This document shows positions 8,234 to 17,010 of a stretch of DNA of 64,000 nt, piece after piece. The translations under genes and the position numbers were made by a program. Source of the DNA: Pseudomonadota bacterium (GTDB taxonomy: Bacteria > Desulfobacterota > Desulfarculia > Desulfarculales > Desulfarculaceae); contig JAHIND010000003.1 in NCBI GenBank assembly GCA_018896025.1, positions 1 through 64,000 on the forward strand, read 5' to 3'. Each line of letters begins with the position of its first letter. Within the stretch, counting starts at the first letter, position 1. Below the pieces are notes generated by a model. The model saw only the letters and a list, made by a program, of their open reading frames with translations, did not search any database and had not been told where the DNA came from.

Positions 8234-9490
8234 ATGCCTTCCTACCGCCTGAACAACCTGGCCGTCACCATCGACAGGGAGGGCTCCGGCAGCTACGCCA
8301 AGGCCTCCTACCCCATCCGCTTTGGCAAGTACTCGGAGATCCGCACCCCCAACTACGAGTTCCACCTCAACCTGAAGGGTGAGATCAAATTCATCCGGGG
8401 CCTGGGGATGAACTGGCGGCATCCCGGCGAGCTACTCAAGCGCACCGACGGCAACGACTGGGTGTACTACTCCCTGGGCACGGTGGGCGGCAACATCAAG
8501 GGCCTGCTGGGCGAGTACTACCTGCCCTGCCTGCCTTACATGAGCAACTCCATCTGGGAGTTCAACCCCTTCACGGACATGAACATCATGCAGGCCCTGG
8601 GGGCCTGGGCCCAGACCTACGCCACCCTGGCTGAGACGCCCCTGGACGGCCTGCCCCAACCGCTCCGGGAGTTCGTGGGCCTGGTGATCTCCCGCCACGA
8701 AAACGCCCTGCACGCCGAAGCCCAGGCGCTAAGGGACATCGGCGGCGAGCGCATTTCGGTGCTGCCGCCGGACACCCGCCACGTGGACTATGAGGTCATC
8801 CCCCTGATGGTGGCCGACGGCTGCCGCTACCACTGCGATTTCTGCTGCGTCAAATCGCCCCACCGCTTCCAGGCCCGCCCCTGGGAAAACATCCTGGGCC
8901 AGCTTGAGCAGCTCAAGGCCTTTTACGGGCGCAACCTCAGCAGCTACAAGGCGCTTTTCCTGGGCAACCACGACGCCCTGGCCGCGGGCGGCGAGCTGGT
9001 GTGCGACGGTGCCGCCCAGGCGGTGGAGGCCCTGGGGCTGGTGGACGCCCAGGTCTTTTTGTTCGCCAGCGCGGACTCTCTGCTACGCGTGGAGGACGGG
9101 TTTTTCGAGCGCATCAGCCAAATAGCCGGGCGCACCTATATCAACCTTGGCCTGGAATCGGTGGACCAGGCCACCCTGTCCGGCCTGGGCAAGCCCCTGA
9201 CCAGCGCCAAGGTGCGCGAGGCCTTCCAAAAGATGCTGGAGATCAACCGGCAATACCCCAACATCGAGGTGACGGCCAACTTTCTGCTGGGCGAGCGCTT
9301 TTCGCCGGAGCACTACGACTCGGTGAGCGAGCTGCTGGCGGGCGCGCCCGGTTCGCCAAGCCACAAGGGCTGTGTATACTTATCCCCATTGTTGGAAAGC
9401 ACGCGAAAGCCCGAACTGTTGCCGACCTTCAGAGACATACAAAGCCAGAGCCGATTGCCTGCGTTCATCTATCTGATCCAACGTTTGTAG
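8234..9490 (+). CDS. Radical SAM domain protein of unknown substrate
   Basis: A 418-aa protein with the radical SAM motif CRYHCDFC (C197, C201, C204) and barrel segments FLGNHDALAAGG, AQVFLFASADSLL and TYINLGLESVDQATLSGLGK. The last resembles the SAM-binding GLES(V/I) strand of B12- or MiaB-like radical SAM proteins. The first 195 residues precede the cluster and show no recognised domain; aromatic-rich segments (GLLGEYYLPCLPYMSNSIWEFNPF) suggest an extra substrate-binding part. It appears monocistronic, between a terminator and a diverse exporter gene. The ATG at 8234 was kept because the N-terminus is consistent, though no strong ribosome binding site is seen. Function is unassigned. Confidence 0.8.
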   Translation: MPSYRLNNLAVTIDREGSGSYAKASYPIRFGKYSEIRTPNYEFHLNLKGEIKFIRGLGMNWRHPGELLKRTDGNDWVYYSLGTVGGNIKGLLGEYYLPCLPYMSNSIWEFNPFTDMNIMQALGAWAQTYATLAETPLDGLPQPLREFVGLVISRHENALHAEAQALRDIGGERISVLPPDTRHVDYEVIPLMVADGCRYHCDFCCVKSPHRFQARPWENILGQLEQLKAFYGRNLSSYKALFLGNHDALAAGGELVCDGAAQAVEALGLVDAQVFLFASADSLLRVEDGFFERISQIAGRTYINLGLESVDQATLSGLGKPLTSAKVREAFQKMLEINRQYPNIEVTANFLLGERFSPEHYDSVSELLAGAPGSPSHKGCVYLSPLLESTRKPELLPTFRDIQSQSRLPAFIYLIQRL

Positions 9491-9583
9491 CCCCCCGTCG
9501 GCCGTCTGGAATATTCACGACCCTTGGCTCGTAACCGGGGCCCTGCCTTTTCTCGCAGCGCCCCGTATAGGCACCCGTGACTC

Positions 9584-10744
9584 ATGCGTAACTTCGTGTT
9601 CCTCATAGCCCTGCTTTCGGCCTTTCCCGCCCTGAGCACCGACATGTACCTACCGGCCCTGCCCATCCTGCAAAAGACCTGGGGCGAGCCCCTGGCCACG
9701 GTGAATCTCACCCTGATCAGCTTTTTCATCACCTACTGCTTTTCCATGCTCATCTACGGCCCGGTTTCCGACCGCATCGGCCGCCGCAAGCCCCTGCTCT
9801 TGGGCATCAGCTTCTACGTAGTGGCCTGCGCGGCCTGCGCCATGTCCAGCGGGGTGTGGATGATGGTCTTCTTCCGGGCCCTGCAGGCGGCGGGCGCGGC
9901 GGCGGGCTCGGCCCTGGCCCTGGCCATCGCCAAGGACGTGTTCGAGTCGGACAAGCGGGCCCAGGTCATCGCCTACGTTTCGGTGATCATCGCCCTGGCC
10001 CCCATGCTGGCCCCCATCATCGGCGGCTGGATCATGACCTTGGCCGACTGGCCCTGGGTGTTCGCGGCCCAGGGCTTCATGGGCCTGGTGGCCCTGGCCA
10101 CGGTGTGGCGCATGGACGAGCCGCTCAGGGTGTACAGCGAGGACAAGCTCAGCCATTCGTTCACGGTGTATTTCCGCATTTTGGCCAATCCCCGCTTCTC
10201 CGGGCTCAACGTGTCCACCGCCCTGATGAGCCTGCCATTTTTCGCCTTTATCGCGGGCTCCTCGGACATCTACATCACCCGCTTCGGCCTGAGCGAGACC
10301 GGCTTCGGCTACTTCTTCGCCTTCAACGCCCTGTCGCTGATGAGCGGCTCGTACATCTTTTCGCGCCTCACCCGCCTGGTCTCCACCAAGCACATCCTCA
10401 CCATAAGCTTCGCAGGCATCCTGGCGGCCGGGCTGTGGATGGCGCTGAGCACCCACACCGGCCCCTGGGACCTGGCCCTGCCCATGTGGGTGCTGGGTTT
10501 CTGCGTGGGCCTGTCCCGGCCTCCGGCCACCAACCTGATCCTGGACCAGGTGGACCACGACACGGGCAGCGCCTCCTCGCTCATCGCCTTCAGCTTCATG
10601 ATGCTGGGGGCGTTGGGCATGTTCATCGTGTCCCTGGACTGGATCGACAAGATTCAGGTGATCGGGGTGCTGGGGGTCGTGGTGGGCGCGGTGGACCTGG
10701 TGTTCTGGACGGCCTTCCGCAACAAGTTCGTGCTCAGGGCTTAG
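9584..10744 (+). CDS. Bcr/CflA-type MFS multidrug exporter
   Basis: A 386-aa inner-membrane protein with about 12 hydrophobic segments. The start ALLSAFPALSTDMYLPALP is characteristic of the Bcr/CflA drug-efflux subfamily. The MFS signature between helices 2 and 3 is YGPVSDRIGRRKPLL, and FRALQAAGAAAGSA and APIIGGWI match the antiporter motif region. These transporters extrude small molecules using the proton gradient. The substrate cannot be read from sequence. No clear ribosome binding site precedes ATG 9584, so the exact start is uncertain. Confidence 0.88.
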   Translation: MRNFVFLIALLSAFPALSTDMYLPALPILQKTWGEPLATVNLTLISFFITYCFSMLIYGPVSDRIGRRKPLLLGISFYVVACAACAMSSGVWMMVFFRALQAAGAAAGSALALAIAKDVFESDKRAQVIAYVSVIIALAPMLAPIIGGWIMTLADWPWVFAAQGFMGLVALATVWRMDEPLRVYSEDKLSHSFTVYFRILANPRFSGLNVSTALMSLPFFAFIAGSSDIYITRFGLSETGFGYFFAFNALSLMSGSYIFSRLTRLVSTKHILTISFAGILAAGLWMALSTHTGPWDLALPMWVLGFCVGLSRPPATNLILDQVDHDTGSASSLIAFSFMMLGALGMFIVSLDWIDKIQVIGVLGVVVGAVDLVFWTAFRNKFVLRA

Positions 10745-11120
10745 GGCGGGGGCAAAAAAAGGGAGCGGCCGGTGGCGAAGTCCTGTGGGGCGGGGTCTAT
10801 GCCGACGACTTAAGCCGCCCCATTTGCTGGCCCAGACCCTGGGCCGGCATCTAAAACGGCATTAACCACGCGGGGCCGCCCAGCACATTTGGACGATAGG
10901 ATTTGTCGAACCCAACTTCACCCATTACGCATATCTATGTTTCGCCATAACAAATGAGTGCAGGCAGGGATTGCCTACCCAAGTACATTTGAGTTGACTC
11001 GAGTAATTATGTTAATGTTTGCCAGTGAGAAATTATCTCACACGTGGGGTTTGTAATTTTAAGCATAGCGAAAACCGCTTCTTAGTTGCCAGCACTAAGT
11101 AGCGCAAGAGGCAGCAAACA
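10745..11120 (+). other. Intergenic region, GC-rich then AT-rich, no gene seen
   Basis: The first 100 bases are GC-rich and include a short hairpin (GGCCCAG at 10829, CTGGGCC at 10839) without a T run. From about 10900 composition becomes AT-rich and stays so through the next gene, marking the left edge of a probable acquired segment. No tRNA, repeat copy or convincing promoter pair was found. Confidence 0.5.
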
Positions 11121-11969
11121 GTGAAAATATTAGGCAAAGCACCTAAAATTGTCGGAAAAATATTTTGGCCAGTTGTTGTGCCCATTATTGTTAGCGTGGC
11201 GGCAACATTCGCTACAAACTATTTGCAAAAGCGCCGAGAAACTAAATTTGCTGCTGAAATAATTGCCCAGGATATTGCGACACAAATTATTACTATAGAT
11301 ACTCTACTCGCTGATAAAGAAAAGGAAATTTACCATAAGTTGCGGGTTTCTCAAAAAAATGTAATATGGACTATTTCTAACTTATTACTACCCGACCCTA
11401 GCTTTTGGTTCTTTTTAAACCAAGAACGTTTTTCCTCTTTATTATACAACAATTCTGACATTTCAATGCGGAGTAGAACCTTAATTGCCACATATTATAG
11501 GTCAGCGACGGCGGCAAAAGAGGACTTCGAAAGTTGCCGCAACATGCTCGAAAATATGGCCACACATGGCATTGAAATAAAAGGCTTAACCCAACTAATG
11601 CAAGATGCGAACGAACCAGATTTAATTAGAGTCATTGGCAAGATAAGGCTCGCAGAGCTACTAGTTAAAACCCTTTCCCTTCGTAGATTATTATACCGCA
11701 CCGCTACTGATGGATGCAGCGCCTTAACTGCAATATACCAAGATATACTAGACAACAAACAGGCAGCTGATACTTGGGAAAACAATCGTTCAACTTATAG
11801 CGAAATTGCAGCAAGAGAAAAGGTGAAAATGAAGAAAGCCAAAGATTTACTTTCTAATATTCGCGGAGACACATACGCTAAATTGCCAAATTTAGTTTCA
11901 GAGGATACTAGGGAACTGCTAATCAAAATTATCATAGAATATTCAAAGCCTTTACGACCTAATCCTTAA
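11121..11969 (+). CDS. AT-rich orphan gene, membrane-anchored protein of unknown function
   Basis: The 282-aa product has one N-terminal hydrophobic segment (FWPVVVPIIVSVAATFATNY, about 16-35), then a long mostly helical domain with many charged residues. The predicted topology is a single inner-membrane anchor with the rest on one side. No recognised domain or catalytic motif is visible. Base composition and codon choice (many ATT, AAA, TTA) differ strongly from the neighbours, so recent acquisition is likely. It stands alone, with 376 bp before it and 232 bp after it. It is a convincing coding region by length and uninterrupted frame, but no function can be given. Confidence 0.7.
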   Translation: MKILGKAPKIVGKIFWPVVVPIIVSVAATFATNYLQKRRETKFAAEIIAQDIATQIITIDTLLADKEKEIYHKLRVSQKNVIWTISNLLLPDPSFWFFLNQERFSSLLYNNSDISMRSRTLIATYYRSATAAKEDFESCRNMLENMATHGIEIKGLTQLMQDANEPDLIRVIGKIRLAELLVKTLSLRRLLYRTATDGCSALTAIYQDILDNKQAADTWENNRSTYSEIAAREKVKMKKAKDLLSNIRGDTYAKLPNLVSEDTRELLIKIIIEYSKPLRPNP

Positions 11970-12150
11970 CTATCCAGCAACCATCCCGAAAGAGCACTCT
12001 GGGGTAAGTTCGTTAATCCTCATACCATTTTCTGATTCCGAACTTATTCTCCACCTGACAAAAATGATACCGTGCACACTTTTCCCTCGCCCTTTTTTTA
12101 CTATCTTGGGGGAATATTTACTCCGACTGCATAGCCACCATAAAATCAAA

Positions 12151-12175
12151 CAGGGCCGCCCATACGGGCGGCCCT
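12151..12175 (-). terminator. Rho-independent terminator of the acidic protein gene
   Basis: CAGGGCCGCCC and GGGCGGCCCTG pair around a short ATAC loop. Read on the minus strand the hairpin is followed by a T-rich tract (TTTGATTTTA). It lies 27 bp past the stop of the 12202-12618 gene. Confidence 0.75.
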
Positions 12176-12201
12176 GAATAATTCGGCGGGGTCTAGTGGG
12201 G

Positions 12202-12618
12202 TTACTCTTCGCCTAGTATGACCAGGGCCTCCTGCTCGGCCTCCTCGTCGTCCTCGTCCTCGGGCATGATCTCGTAGACGATGATGCCGTCGCTCTCTTC
12301 GCTGAAGGGGGCCATGCCGCCCACGAAGCTGTAGTCGCCCTGCATCACCTTGCAGTCGAGCATCACGCCCTGGGGCGGGATCTCCTCGATCTCCACGATC
12401 TCCTCGATGGCGATGGCGTCACCCTTTTGGAAGGGCTCGCCGTCCAGGGGGAACTTGGCGAACTCGGCGGCGCAGATGTCGCCGACCTCTTCCACCGAAC
12501 CGGCCCGGAGCAGATAGCTGAAATAGCAGGAGCGGTCTTCGCCCTCCTCGCTGGGTTGCATGTCGGCATAGCAATAGACCATAAACAGCTTGCCGGACTC
12601 TTGATTTGCAGACGCCAT
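12202..12618 (-). CDS. Conserved acidic small protein of unknown function
   Basis: A 138-aa very acidic cytoplasmic protein with no signal peptide or membrane segment. The C-terminus (MPEDEDDEEAEQEALVILGE) is almost entirely acidic. Host-like GC-rich codon use and its own terminator support a real gene. No domain is recognised. The ATG at 12618 is preceded by a G-rich segment (AAAAGGCGGTGCC on the minus strand). It is divergent from the small gene at 12750. Confidence 0.65.
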   Translation of the reverse strand: MASANQESGKLFMVYCYADMQPSEEGEDRSCYFSYLLRAGSVEEVGDICAAEFAKFPLDGEPFQKGDAIAIEEIVEIEEIPPQGVMLDCKVMQGDYSFVGGMAPFSEESDGIIVYEIMPEDEDDEEAEQEALVILGEE

Positions 12619-12749
12619 ATGGCACCGCCTTTTTTTATTTAGATGTTATGAACCGCAGTGCGGTTGGTTTGCATTTGCCGGTACTATATACCCTGAGGGC
12701 TGGGGCGCAACACATGCAACGTCTTTAAAGATGTCAAGAAAGTGAAAAA

Positions 12750-13118
12750 ATGCCGTCCTGGGACGAGCTGAAGACCCACCCGGAGATCGTGGGCAACATC
12801 GATTGGGAGATAACCCCGGCCCAGGCCTTCGAGGCCTATCAGATAAAATCCACCACCGCCCGGCGGGGGCTGGAGGCGGTGTACTACTTCTATTTGTCCA
12901 CCTGGCGGGGGGAGAACAAGGTGCTTCTGGTGGAGCGCACCTATGTGGACAGCCGGGAGGTGGCCCAGGCCCCGGCCCCGGCTGAGCTGGTGGAGGCGGC
13001 GGCCCAGGGCGGCGAGGGCCAGGACATGCCTCGGGGACAGCTTCCCCTCAGCCCAGCGCTAAAGCAGTGGCTGCGCCGGGAACTGGGATTGGAAGCAGAA
13101 GATGAGTCTGCGGTCTAA
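12750..13118 (+). CDS. Small conserved protein, resembles the DVU0772 family
   Basis: A 122-aa soluble protein. The segment IDWEITPAQAFEAYQIKS followed by YYFYLSTWRGENKVLLVER resembles a small deltaproteobacterial family known only by the locus name DVU0772; that match is from memory and tentative. The C-terminus has an Ala/Pro/Glu-rich linker and a short helix. It converges with the 13115-13378 gene, sharing 4 bp at the stop codons. Function unknown. Confidence 0.6.
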   Translation: MPSWDELKTHPEIVGNIDWEITPAQAFEAYQIKSTTARRGLEAVYYFYLSTWRGENKVLLVERTYVDSREVAQAPAPAELVEAAAQGGEGQDMPRGQLPLSPALKQWLRRELGLEAEDESAV

Positions 13119-13378
13119 CGCCCCTGGCAGGGGGCGACCCAGGCGCAGTCGTCCTGGCCGCAATCGTCTATCTGCTTAAAACAGGGCTGGTTGCCCTCGG
13201 CCACCTGTACCGCGCGGATCAATTCATCCTCGGGCATCTGGGCGTAGTTCTTCACCTTCAGCTTGCGGGCGCATTCATAAAGCTGCACGGCGCGGCTGAG
13301 GTCGGTTTTATTGAGTTTGCTGTACCCGGGTATTTGCAGCTTGCGGGCGGTTTCTTTAAGCTCTTTGACCGTAGCCAT
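13115..13378 (-). CDS. Rho N-terminal-domain-like small protein with Cys-rich tail
   Basis: The 87-aa protein has a helix-extended-helix pattern typical of Rho_N or SAP-type modules (MATVKELKETARKLQIPGYS, then LNKTDLSRAVQ), repeated as KLKVKNYAQMPEDELIRAVQ. Such modules bind nucleic acid. Four cysteines near the C-terminus (CFKQIDDCGQDDCAWVAPC) could bind metal. The gene converges with the preceding gene with a 4-bp overlap. Role unknown; nucleic-acid binding is inference from the fold. Confidence 0.7.
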   Translation of the reverse strand: MATVKELKETARKLQIPGYSKLNKTDLSRAVQLYECARKLKVKNYAQMPEDELIRAVQVAEGNQPCFKQIDDCGQDDCAWVAPCQGR

Positions 13379-13490
13379 TATCTCGTCCCCCTTGTAAGGC
13401 GAAGCGCAATCTTCACGCCTCTATCTCTTAAGAAGTATCCGGCCATAATCGCCACCTGGCAAGGGTCAATTGTGTAGGGTTCGGTCGGGG

Positions 13491-15326
13491 CTATTCGCAG
13501 CCCGAGGCCCCGCAGAAGGAGCAGGCCAGGCAGCCACCGTCGGTCTTGAGCAACCCGCCGCAGCGGGGGCAGTGGCCCGAGCGGTGCACCACCGGCGGGG
13601 CCTCCCGGCCCGGCAGGGGCAGCAGTTCCAGCACCTGGCGGCCCCGGCAGCCGGAGCGGAACACGGTGACTCCCTTCAGCCCCAGGGCGTGGGCCTGGGT
13701 GAAGACCCGGCGCACCTGCTCCGGAGCGGCCTCGGCGGCCAGGTTCACTGTCTTGCTCACCCCGTTGTCGGTGGAGGCCTGGAAGGCGGCCTGCATGGCC
13801 AGGTGGGCGTCCGGGGAAATCTCGTGGGCCGTGGCGAACACGGCGGCCAGCTCCGGCGGCAGGCCGGCGACGGCCCCCGCCGCGCCACGGGCGGACAAGG
13901 CCCGGCGGCTCTCCGGGGTGTCCAGGCCCAGGGCGTCCAGGCGGGCCAAAAAGCGGGGGTTGAACTCCACCAGTTCCTGGTCCTCCAGCATCCGGCGGGT
14001 GTAGGCCAGGGCGAAGTAGGGCTCGATGCCCGAGGAGCAGCCCATCAAGAGCGACAGGGTGCCGGTGGGGGCCACGGTGGTCACGGTGGCATTACGCATG
14101 GCAGGCCAGCGCCCGGCCAGGCGGCTGGCCGTGAAGGCGGGGAAGCTGCCCCGCTCCCGGCCCAATTCGGCGGAGGCCGCCCGCGCGGCGGCCTGTATGC
14201 GGGCCATGACCTCCCCGCCCAGCTCCACCGCTGCCGGTGAGGCGTAGGCCAGGCCCAGGTCGGCCAACAGATCGGCCAGGCCCATGACCCCCAGGCCGAC
14301 TTTGCGGGTGAGCCCCGAGGCCCGAACCACCTCGGGCAGGGGGTGGCGGGTTATCTCGATCACGTCGTCCAAAAACCGAACCGCCAGAGCCGCAGCCTCC
14401 TCCAGGGCCGCGAAGTCCACCGCCCCGCCGCGCACAAAGCGGGGCAACACCAACGAGCCCAGATTGCAGGACTCATGGGGCAACAGAGGCTGCTCGCCGC
14501 AGGGGTTGGTGGCCTCCAGGGGGCCCAACTCCGGGGTGGGGTTGGCCCGGTTGATGGCCTCGTAAAAAGCCAGGCCCGGTTCGCCGCTCAGGTGGGCCGC
14601 CTCCACGATCCGCTCCAGCAGGGCGTCCGCCGCCACGGTGCGCATCACCGCGCCGTCGCGGGGATTGACCAGATCCCAGGGAGCCCCGCCCTGGGCGGCG
14701 GCCATGAAGGCGTCGCTCACCATCACCGAGATATTGAAGTTCTCCAGCACGCCGGGGCGGCGTTTGGCGTCGATAAAGGCCTCGATGTCCGGGTGGCTCA
14801 CCGACAACAGGCCCATGTTGGCCCCCCGGCGGGTGCCGCCCTGCTTCACCGCCTCGGTGGCCATGTCGAACACCTGCATGAAGCTCACCGGCCCGGAGCT
14901 GACCCCCTGGGTGGAGGCCACCACGTCGCCGGCGGGCCTGAGGTGGGAAAAGCTGAAGCCGGTGCCCCCGCCGGACTTGTGGATCAGGGCGGTCTGCTTC
15001 ACCGCCTCGAAGATGCTCTCCAGGCTGTCTTCCACCGGGATAACGAAGCAGGCGCTGAGCTGGCCCAGCTCCCGGCCCGCGTTCATCAGGGTGGGGCTGT
15101 TGGGCAAAAACAGGCCTTCGCTCAGCAGGCCTAGGAAGGCCCGCTCCATCCGGCGCACCGCCGCGTCCCCGCCCCAGGGCTCCTCGCCCCGGGCCACGGC
15201 CCCGGCCACCCGCTCCAGCATCCGCTCCGGGGTCTCGACCACCCGGCCGGAGGCGTCCCGCGCCAGGTAGTGGTGCTCCAGCACCGGCCGGGCGCCCGGC
15301 CCAAAGGGGAAGGTGTCCTCGCTCAT
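13491..15326 (-). CDS. nrdJ: Adenosylcobalamin-dependent (class II) ribonucleoside-diphosphate reductase
   Basis: NrdJ reduces ribonucleotides to deoxyribonucleotides using adenosylcobalamin to make the thiyl radical, so it needs no oxygen. The 611-aa protein contains SPTLMNAG, GELGQLSACFV-like substrate-site residues, GGGTGFSFSHLRPAGD, the catalytic loop NPCGEQPL, and APTGTLSLLMGCSSGIEP. The C-terminus carries a four-Cys zinc-like motif (CPRCGGLL...CLACSFCG) with redox-type cysteines, normal for this class. No activating or small subunit lies nearby, as expected. The ATG at 15326 matches the expected N-terminus. Confidence 0.93.
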   Translation of the reverse strand: MSEDTFPFGPGARPVLEHHYLARDASGRVVETPERMLERVAGAVARGEEPWGGDAAVRRMERAFLGLLSEGLFLPNSPTLMNAGRELGQLSACFVIPVEDSLESIFEAVKQTALIHKSGGGTGFSFSHLRPAGDVVASTQGVSSGPVSFMQVFDMATEAVKQGGTRRGANMGLLSVSHPDIEAFIDAKRRPGVLENFNISVMVSDAFMAAAQGGAPWDLVNPRDGAVMRTVAADALLERIVEAAHLSGEPGLAFYEAINRANPTPELGPLEATNPCGEQPLLPHESCNLGSLVLPRFVRGGAVDFAALEEAAALAVRFLDDVIEITRHPLPEVVRASGLTRKVGLGVMGLADLLADLGLAYASPAAVELGGEVMARIQAAARAASAELGRERGSFPAFTASRLAGRWPAMRNATVTTVAPTGTLSLLMGCSSGIEPYFALAYTRRMLEDQELVEFNPRFLARLDALGLDTPESRRALSARGAAGAVAGLPPELAAVFATAHEISPDAHLAMQAAFQASTDNGVSKTVNLAAEAAPEQVRRVFTQAHALGLKGVTVFRSGCRGRQVLELLPLPGREAPPVVHRSGHCPRCGGLLKTDGGCLACSFCGASGCE

Positions 15327-15427
15327 ACTTCTACCTTATCTCCAAAACGGGGGGCCGATGCAATAGGCAGCGCTTGCCCCATGGCGGCTCCAGGCCCCAT
15401 GATGGGGATATCAACTGGAGGTTTTTT

Positions 15428-15907
15428 ATGATCGCCTTGCTATACCTGGCCGTGTTCATCGGCGGGGCCTGGCTGAGCATGAGCCTGGCCGCCAGCCCCT
15501 TGAGCTTCGACGCCGGGGTGAACATCCTCATCAAATGGCTGCTGGTGGCCTTCCCCGGCGTGGGGGGTCTGTTGGCCGCCTATGCCCACACCGCCAGGGC
15601 CGAGAAGACCGCCGCCTACATCGGCTGGCAACCGGGCAGCCCCTTCCAGTTCGAGGTGGCCATGGCCAACCTGGCCCTGGGCGTGGCCGGGGTGATGTGC
15701 CTGTGGATGGGCCACGGCTTCCAGGCCGCCACGGGTGTTGTCTTCAGCATCTTCGTATTGGGCGCGGCCCGTGGACATTTGGACCAGCGCAAAAAAAGCG
15801 GCAACAAGTCGCCGGGCAACTCGGGCATCTTCCTGTGGCTAAACGACATCGCCGCCCCGGCGGCCATTTTGGTGCTGCTGGCCATTCGGGGCATTTTCGG
15901 CTCCTGA
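15428..15907 (+). CDS. DUF6790-like small integral membrane protein
   Basis: The 159-aa product has about four hydrophobic segments (MIALLYLAVFIGGAWLSMSL, INILIKWLLVAF-type, MANLALGVAGVMCLWMG, GVVFSIFVLG) and ends with another (APAAILVLLAI). The segment EKTAAYIGWQPGSPFQFEVA between helices is the recognisable family motif. ATG 15428 follows TGGAGG with a 6-nt spacer. Inner-membrane location is clear; function is unknown. A dispersed palindrome begins 10 bp after its stop and may act as its terminator. Confidence 0.75.
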   Translation: MIALLYLAVFIGGAWLSMSLAASPLSFDAGVNILIKWLLVAFPGVGGLLAAYAHTARAEKTAAYIGWQPGSPFQFEVAMANLALGVAGVMCLWMGHGFQAATGVVFSIFVLGAARGHLDQRKKSGNKSPGNSGIFLWLNDIAAPAAILVLLAIRGIFGS

Positions 15908-15916
15908 AATAAAGAA

Positions 15917-15990
15917 GAGGGCGGGGATAAACCCCGCCCCTACATTAAGAGCCTTTTCCGGGTGTAGGGGCGGGGTTTATCCCCGCCCTC
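15917..15990. repeat. Repeat family A, complete copy (perfect 28-bp inverted repeat)
   Basis: Left arm 15917-15944 and right arm 15963-15990 are perfect reverse complements over 28 bp, with an 18-nt spacer (TTAAGAGCCTTTTCCGGG). Each arm is also a hairpin on its own: GGGCGGGG and CCCCGCCC around ATAA or TTTA. The same element recurs at 24497, 37591, 39100 and 45712, always between genes. Confidence 0.92.
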
Positions 15991-16059
15991 TCTCATGAGC
16001 GACACAACCAGGTCTCGCGGGGACCTGTAATGCCGTTGTATAAGCGCCTGCTCGCGCCC

Positions 16060-16135
16060 GGCACAGCCAGGGAGTGCCAGACAAGGCGGCAGGCGAATCG
16101 GCCCCTGCGCTTCCCCTCGGCACAGCCAGCCGCCC
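16060..16135 (+). repeat. Repeat family B, truncated copies stacked before a complete one
   Basis: GGCACAGCCAG occurs at 16060 and again at 16119, just before the complete copy at 16136. The first is followed by about 45 bp that follow the left part of the family (GGCAGG..AAGGCG) and then diverge. This looks like nested or tandem insertion followed by deletion. Confidence 0.65.
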
Positions 16136-16253
16136 GGCACAGCCAGGCAGCGGCAGGCAAGGCGCCGGCGAGCGAAAGGCGCAGATGTAGTGTGAACCTA
16201 CATCGAGCCTTGAGCGATGCCGGCAACGCAGCATCCCGCCGTCTGGCCGTGCC
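16136..16253 (+). repeat. Repeat family B, copy B1 (118 bp)
   Basis: Ends are GGCACAGCCAG and CTGGCCGTGCC. Internal stems, from the centre outward: GATGTAG/CTACATC, AAGGC/GCCTT and GCCGGC/GCCGGC. The landmark GAGCGATGCCGGCAACGC lies in the right half. It sits downstream of the minus-strand superoxide dismutase gene, with that gene's terminator in between. Confidence 0.88.
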
Positions 16254-16264
16254 GAAGAAATAAA

Positions 16265-16286
16265 AGGAGCCCCGGACGGGGCTCCT
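16265..16286 (-). terminator. Rho-independent terminator of the superoxide dismutase gene
   Basis: AGGAGCCCC and GGGGCTCCT pair around a 4-nt loop; on the minus strand TTTTATTTC follows. It lies 22 bp past the stop codon. Confidence 0.82.
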
Positions 16287-16308
16287 AAGCGTGGCCGCCT
16301 GCCTGAGT

Positions 16309-17010
16309 CTATGATTTCAGGTTTTGGGCCGCGAAGTCCCAGTTGATAAGGTGGTCCATGACCCCTTTCAAATAGTCCCCCCGGCGATTCTGATAATCCA
16401 AATAATAGGCGTGCTCCCAAACGTCGATGGTGAGCAGCGGCTTCATGTTGTCCACCATGGGGTTGAGCGCGTTGCTGCTGCTGGCCACCACCAGCTTGCC
16501 GTCCTTTAGGCAAAGCCAGCCCCAGCCCGAGCCGAAGCGCTTGGCCGAGGCCTCAACCAGTTGCTTGGTGCAGGCGTCCACCGAGCCGAACTGGGCGGTC
16601 ATGGCCTGGGCCAACTCGCCGGTGGGCTTGCCCCCGCCGCCCGGCTTCAGGCTGTTCCAATAGAAGGTGTGGTTCCACACCTGGGCCGCGTTGTTGAACA
16701 GGAAGTCGTCCTTGCCGTAGGAGCCCTTGATGATCTCCACCAGGCTCTTTTTGGCCCAGGGCGTGCCCTTGATGGCCGCGTTGAGCTTTTTCACGTAACC
16801 GGCGTGGTGCTTGCCGTAGTGGAACTTGATGGTGCGGGCGCTGATGTAGGGCTCCAGGGCGTTCTCGGCCCAGGGCAGGGGTGACAGGGTGAAGGTCTCG
16901 GCCCGAGCCACGCCGGGCAGGGAGGCCCCCAGGCCAACGGCCACGGCGCCCAGGGCGGCGGTCTTGATGAAACTACGGCGGTCCATGCCTCCATCGGGCT
17001 TGGCTTGCAT
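16309..17010 (-). CDS. Tat-exported Fe/Mn superoxide dismutase
   Basis: Superoxide dismutase converts superoxide to hydrogen peroxide and oxygen. The 233-aa precursor has a twin-arginine signal (DRRSFIKTAALGAVAVGLGA, about 10-29, cleavage likely after ARA at about 37), so a folded, metal-loaded enzyme is sent to the periplasm. Metal ligands are all present: H64 (FHYGKHH), H114 (NHTFYW), D196 and H200 (DVWEHAYY). Iron versus manganese cannot be settled. ATG 17010 has GGAGG six bases upstream. Most bacterial Fe/Mn SODs are cytoplasmic, so the export signal is a notable feature, seen in other anaerobes. Confidence 0.93.
   Translation of the reverse strand: MQAKPDGGMDRRSFIKTAALGAVAVGLGASLPGVARAETFTLSPLPWAENALEPYISARTIKFHYGKHHAGYVKKLNAAIKGTPWAKKSLVEIIKGSYGKDDFLFNNAAQVWNHTFYWNSLKPGGGGKPTGELAQAMTAQFGSVDACTKQLVEASAKRFGSGWGWLCLKDGKLVVASSSNALNPMVDNMKPLLTIDVWEHAYYLDYQNRRGDYLKGVMDHLINWDFAAQNLKS

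Noticed and set aside
16030..16263. Open frame of about 77 aa through the family B copies
   Set aside because: It is composed of intergenic repeat sequence, and the same frame is not open in the other copies.
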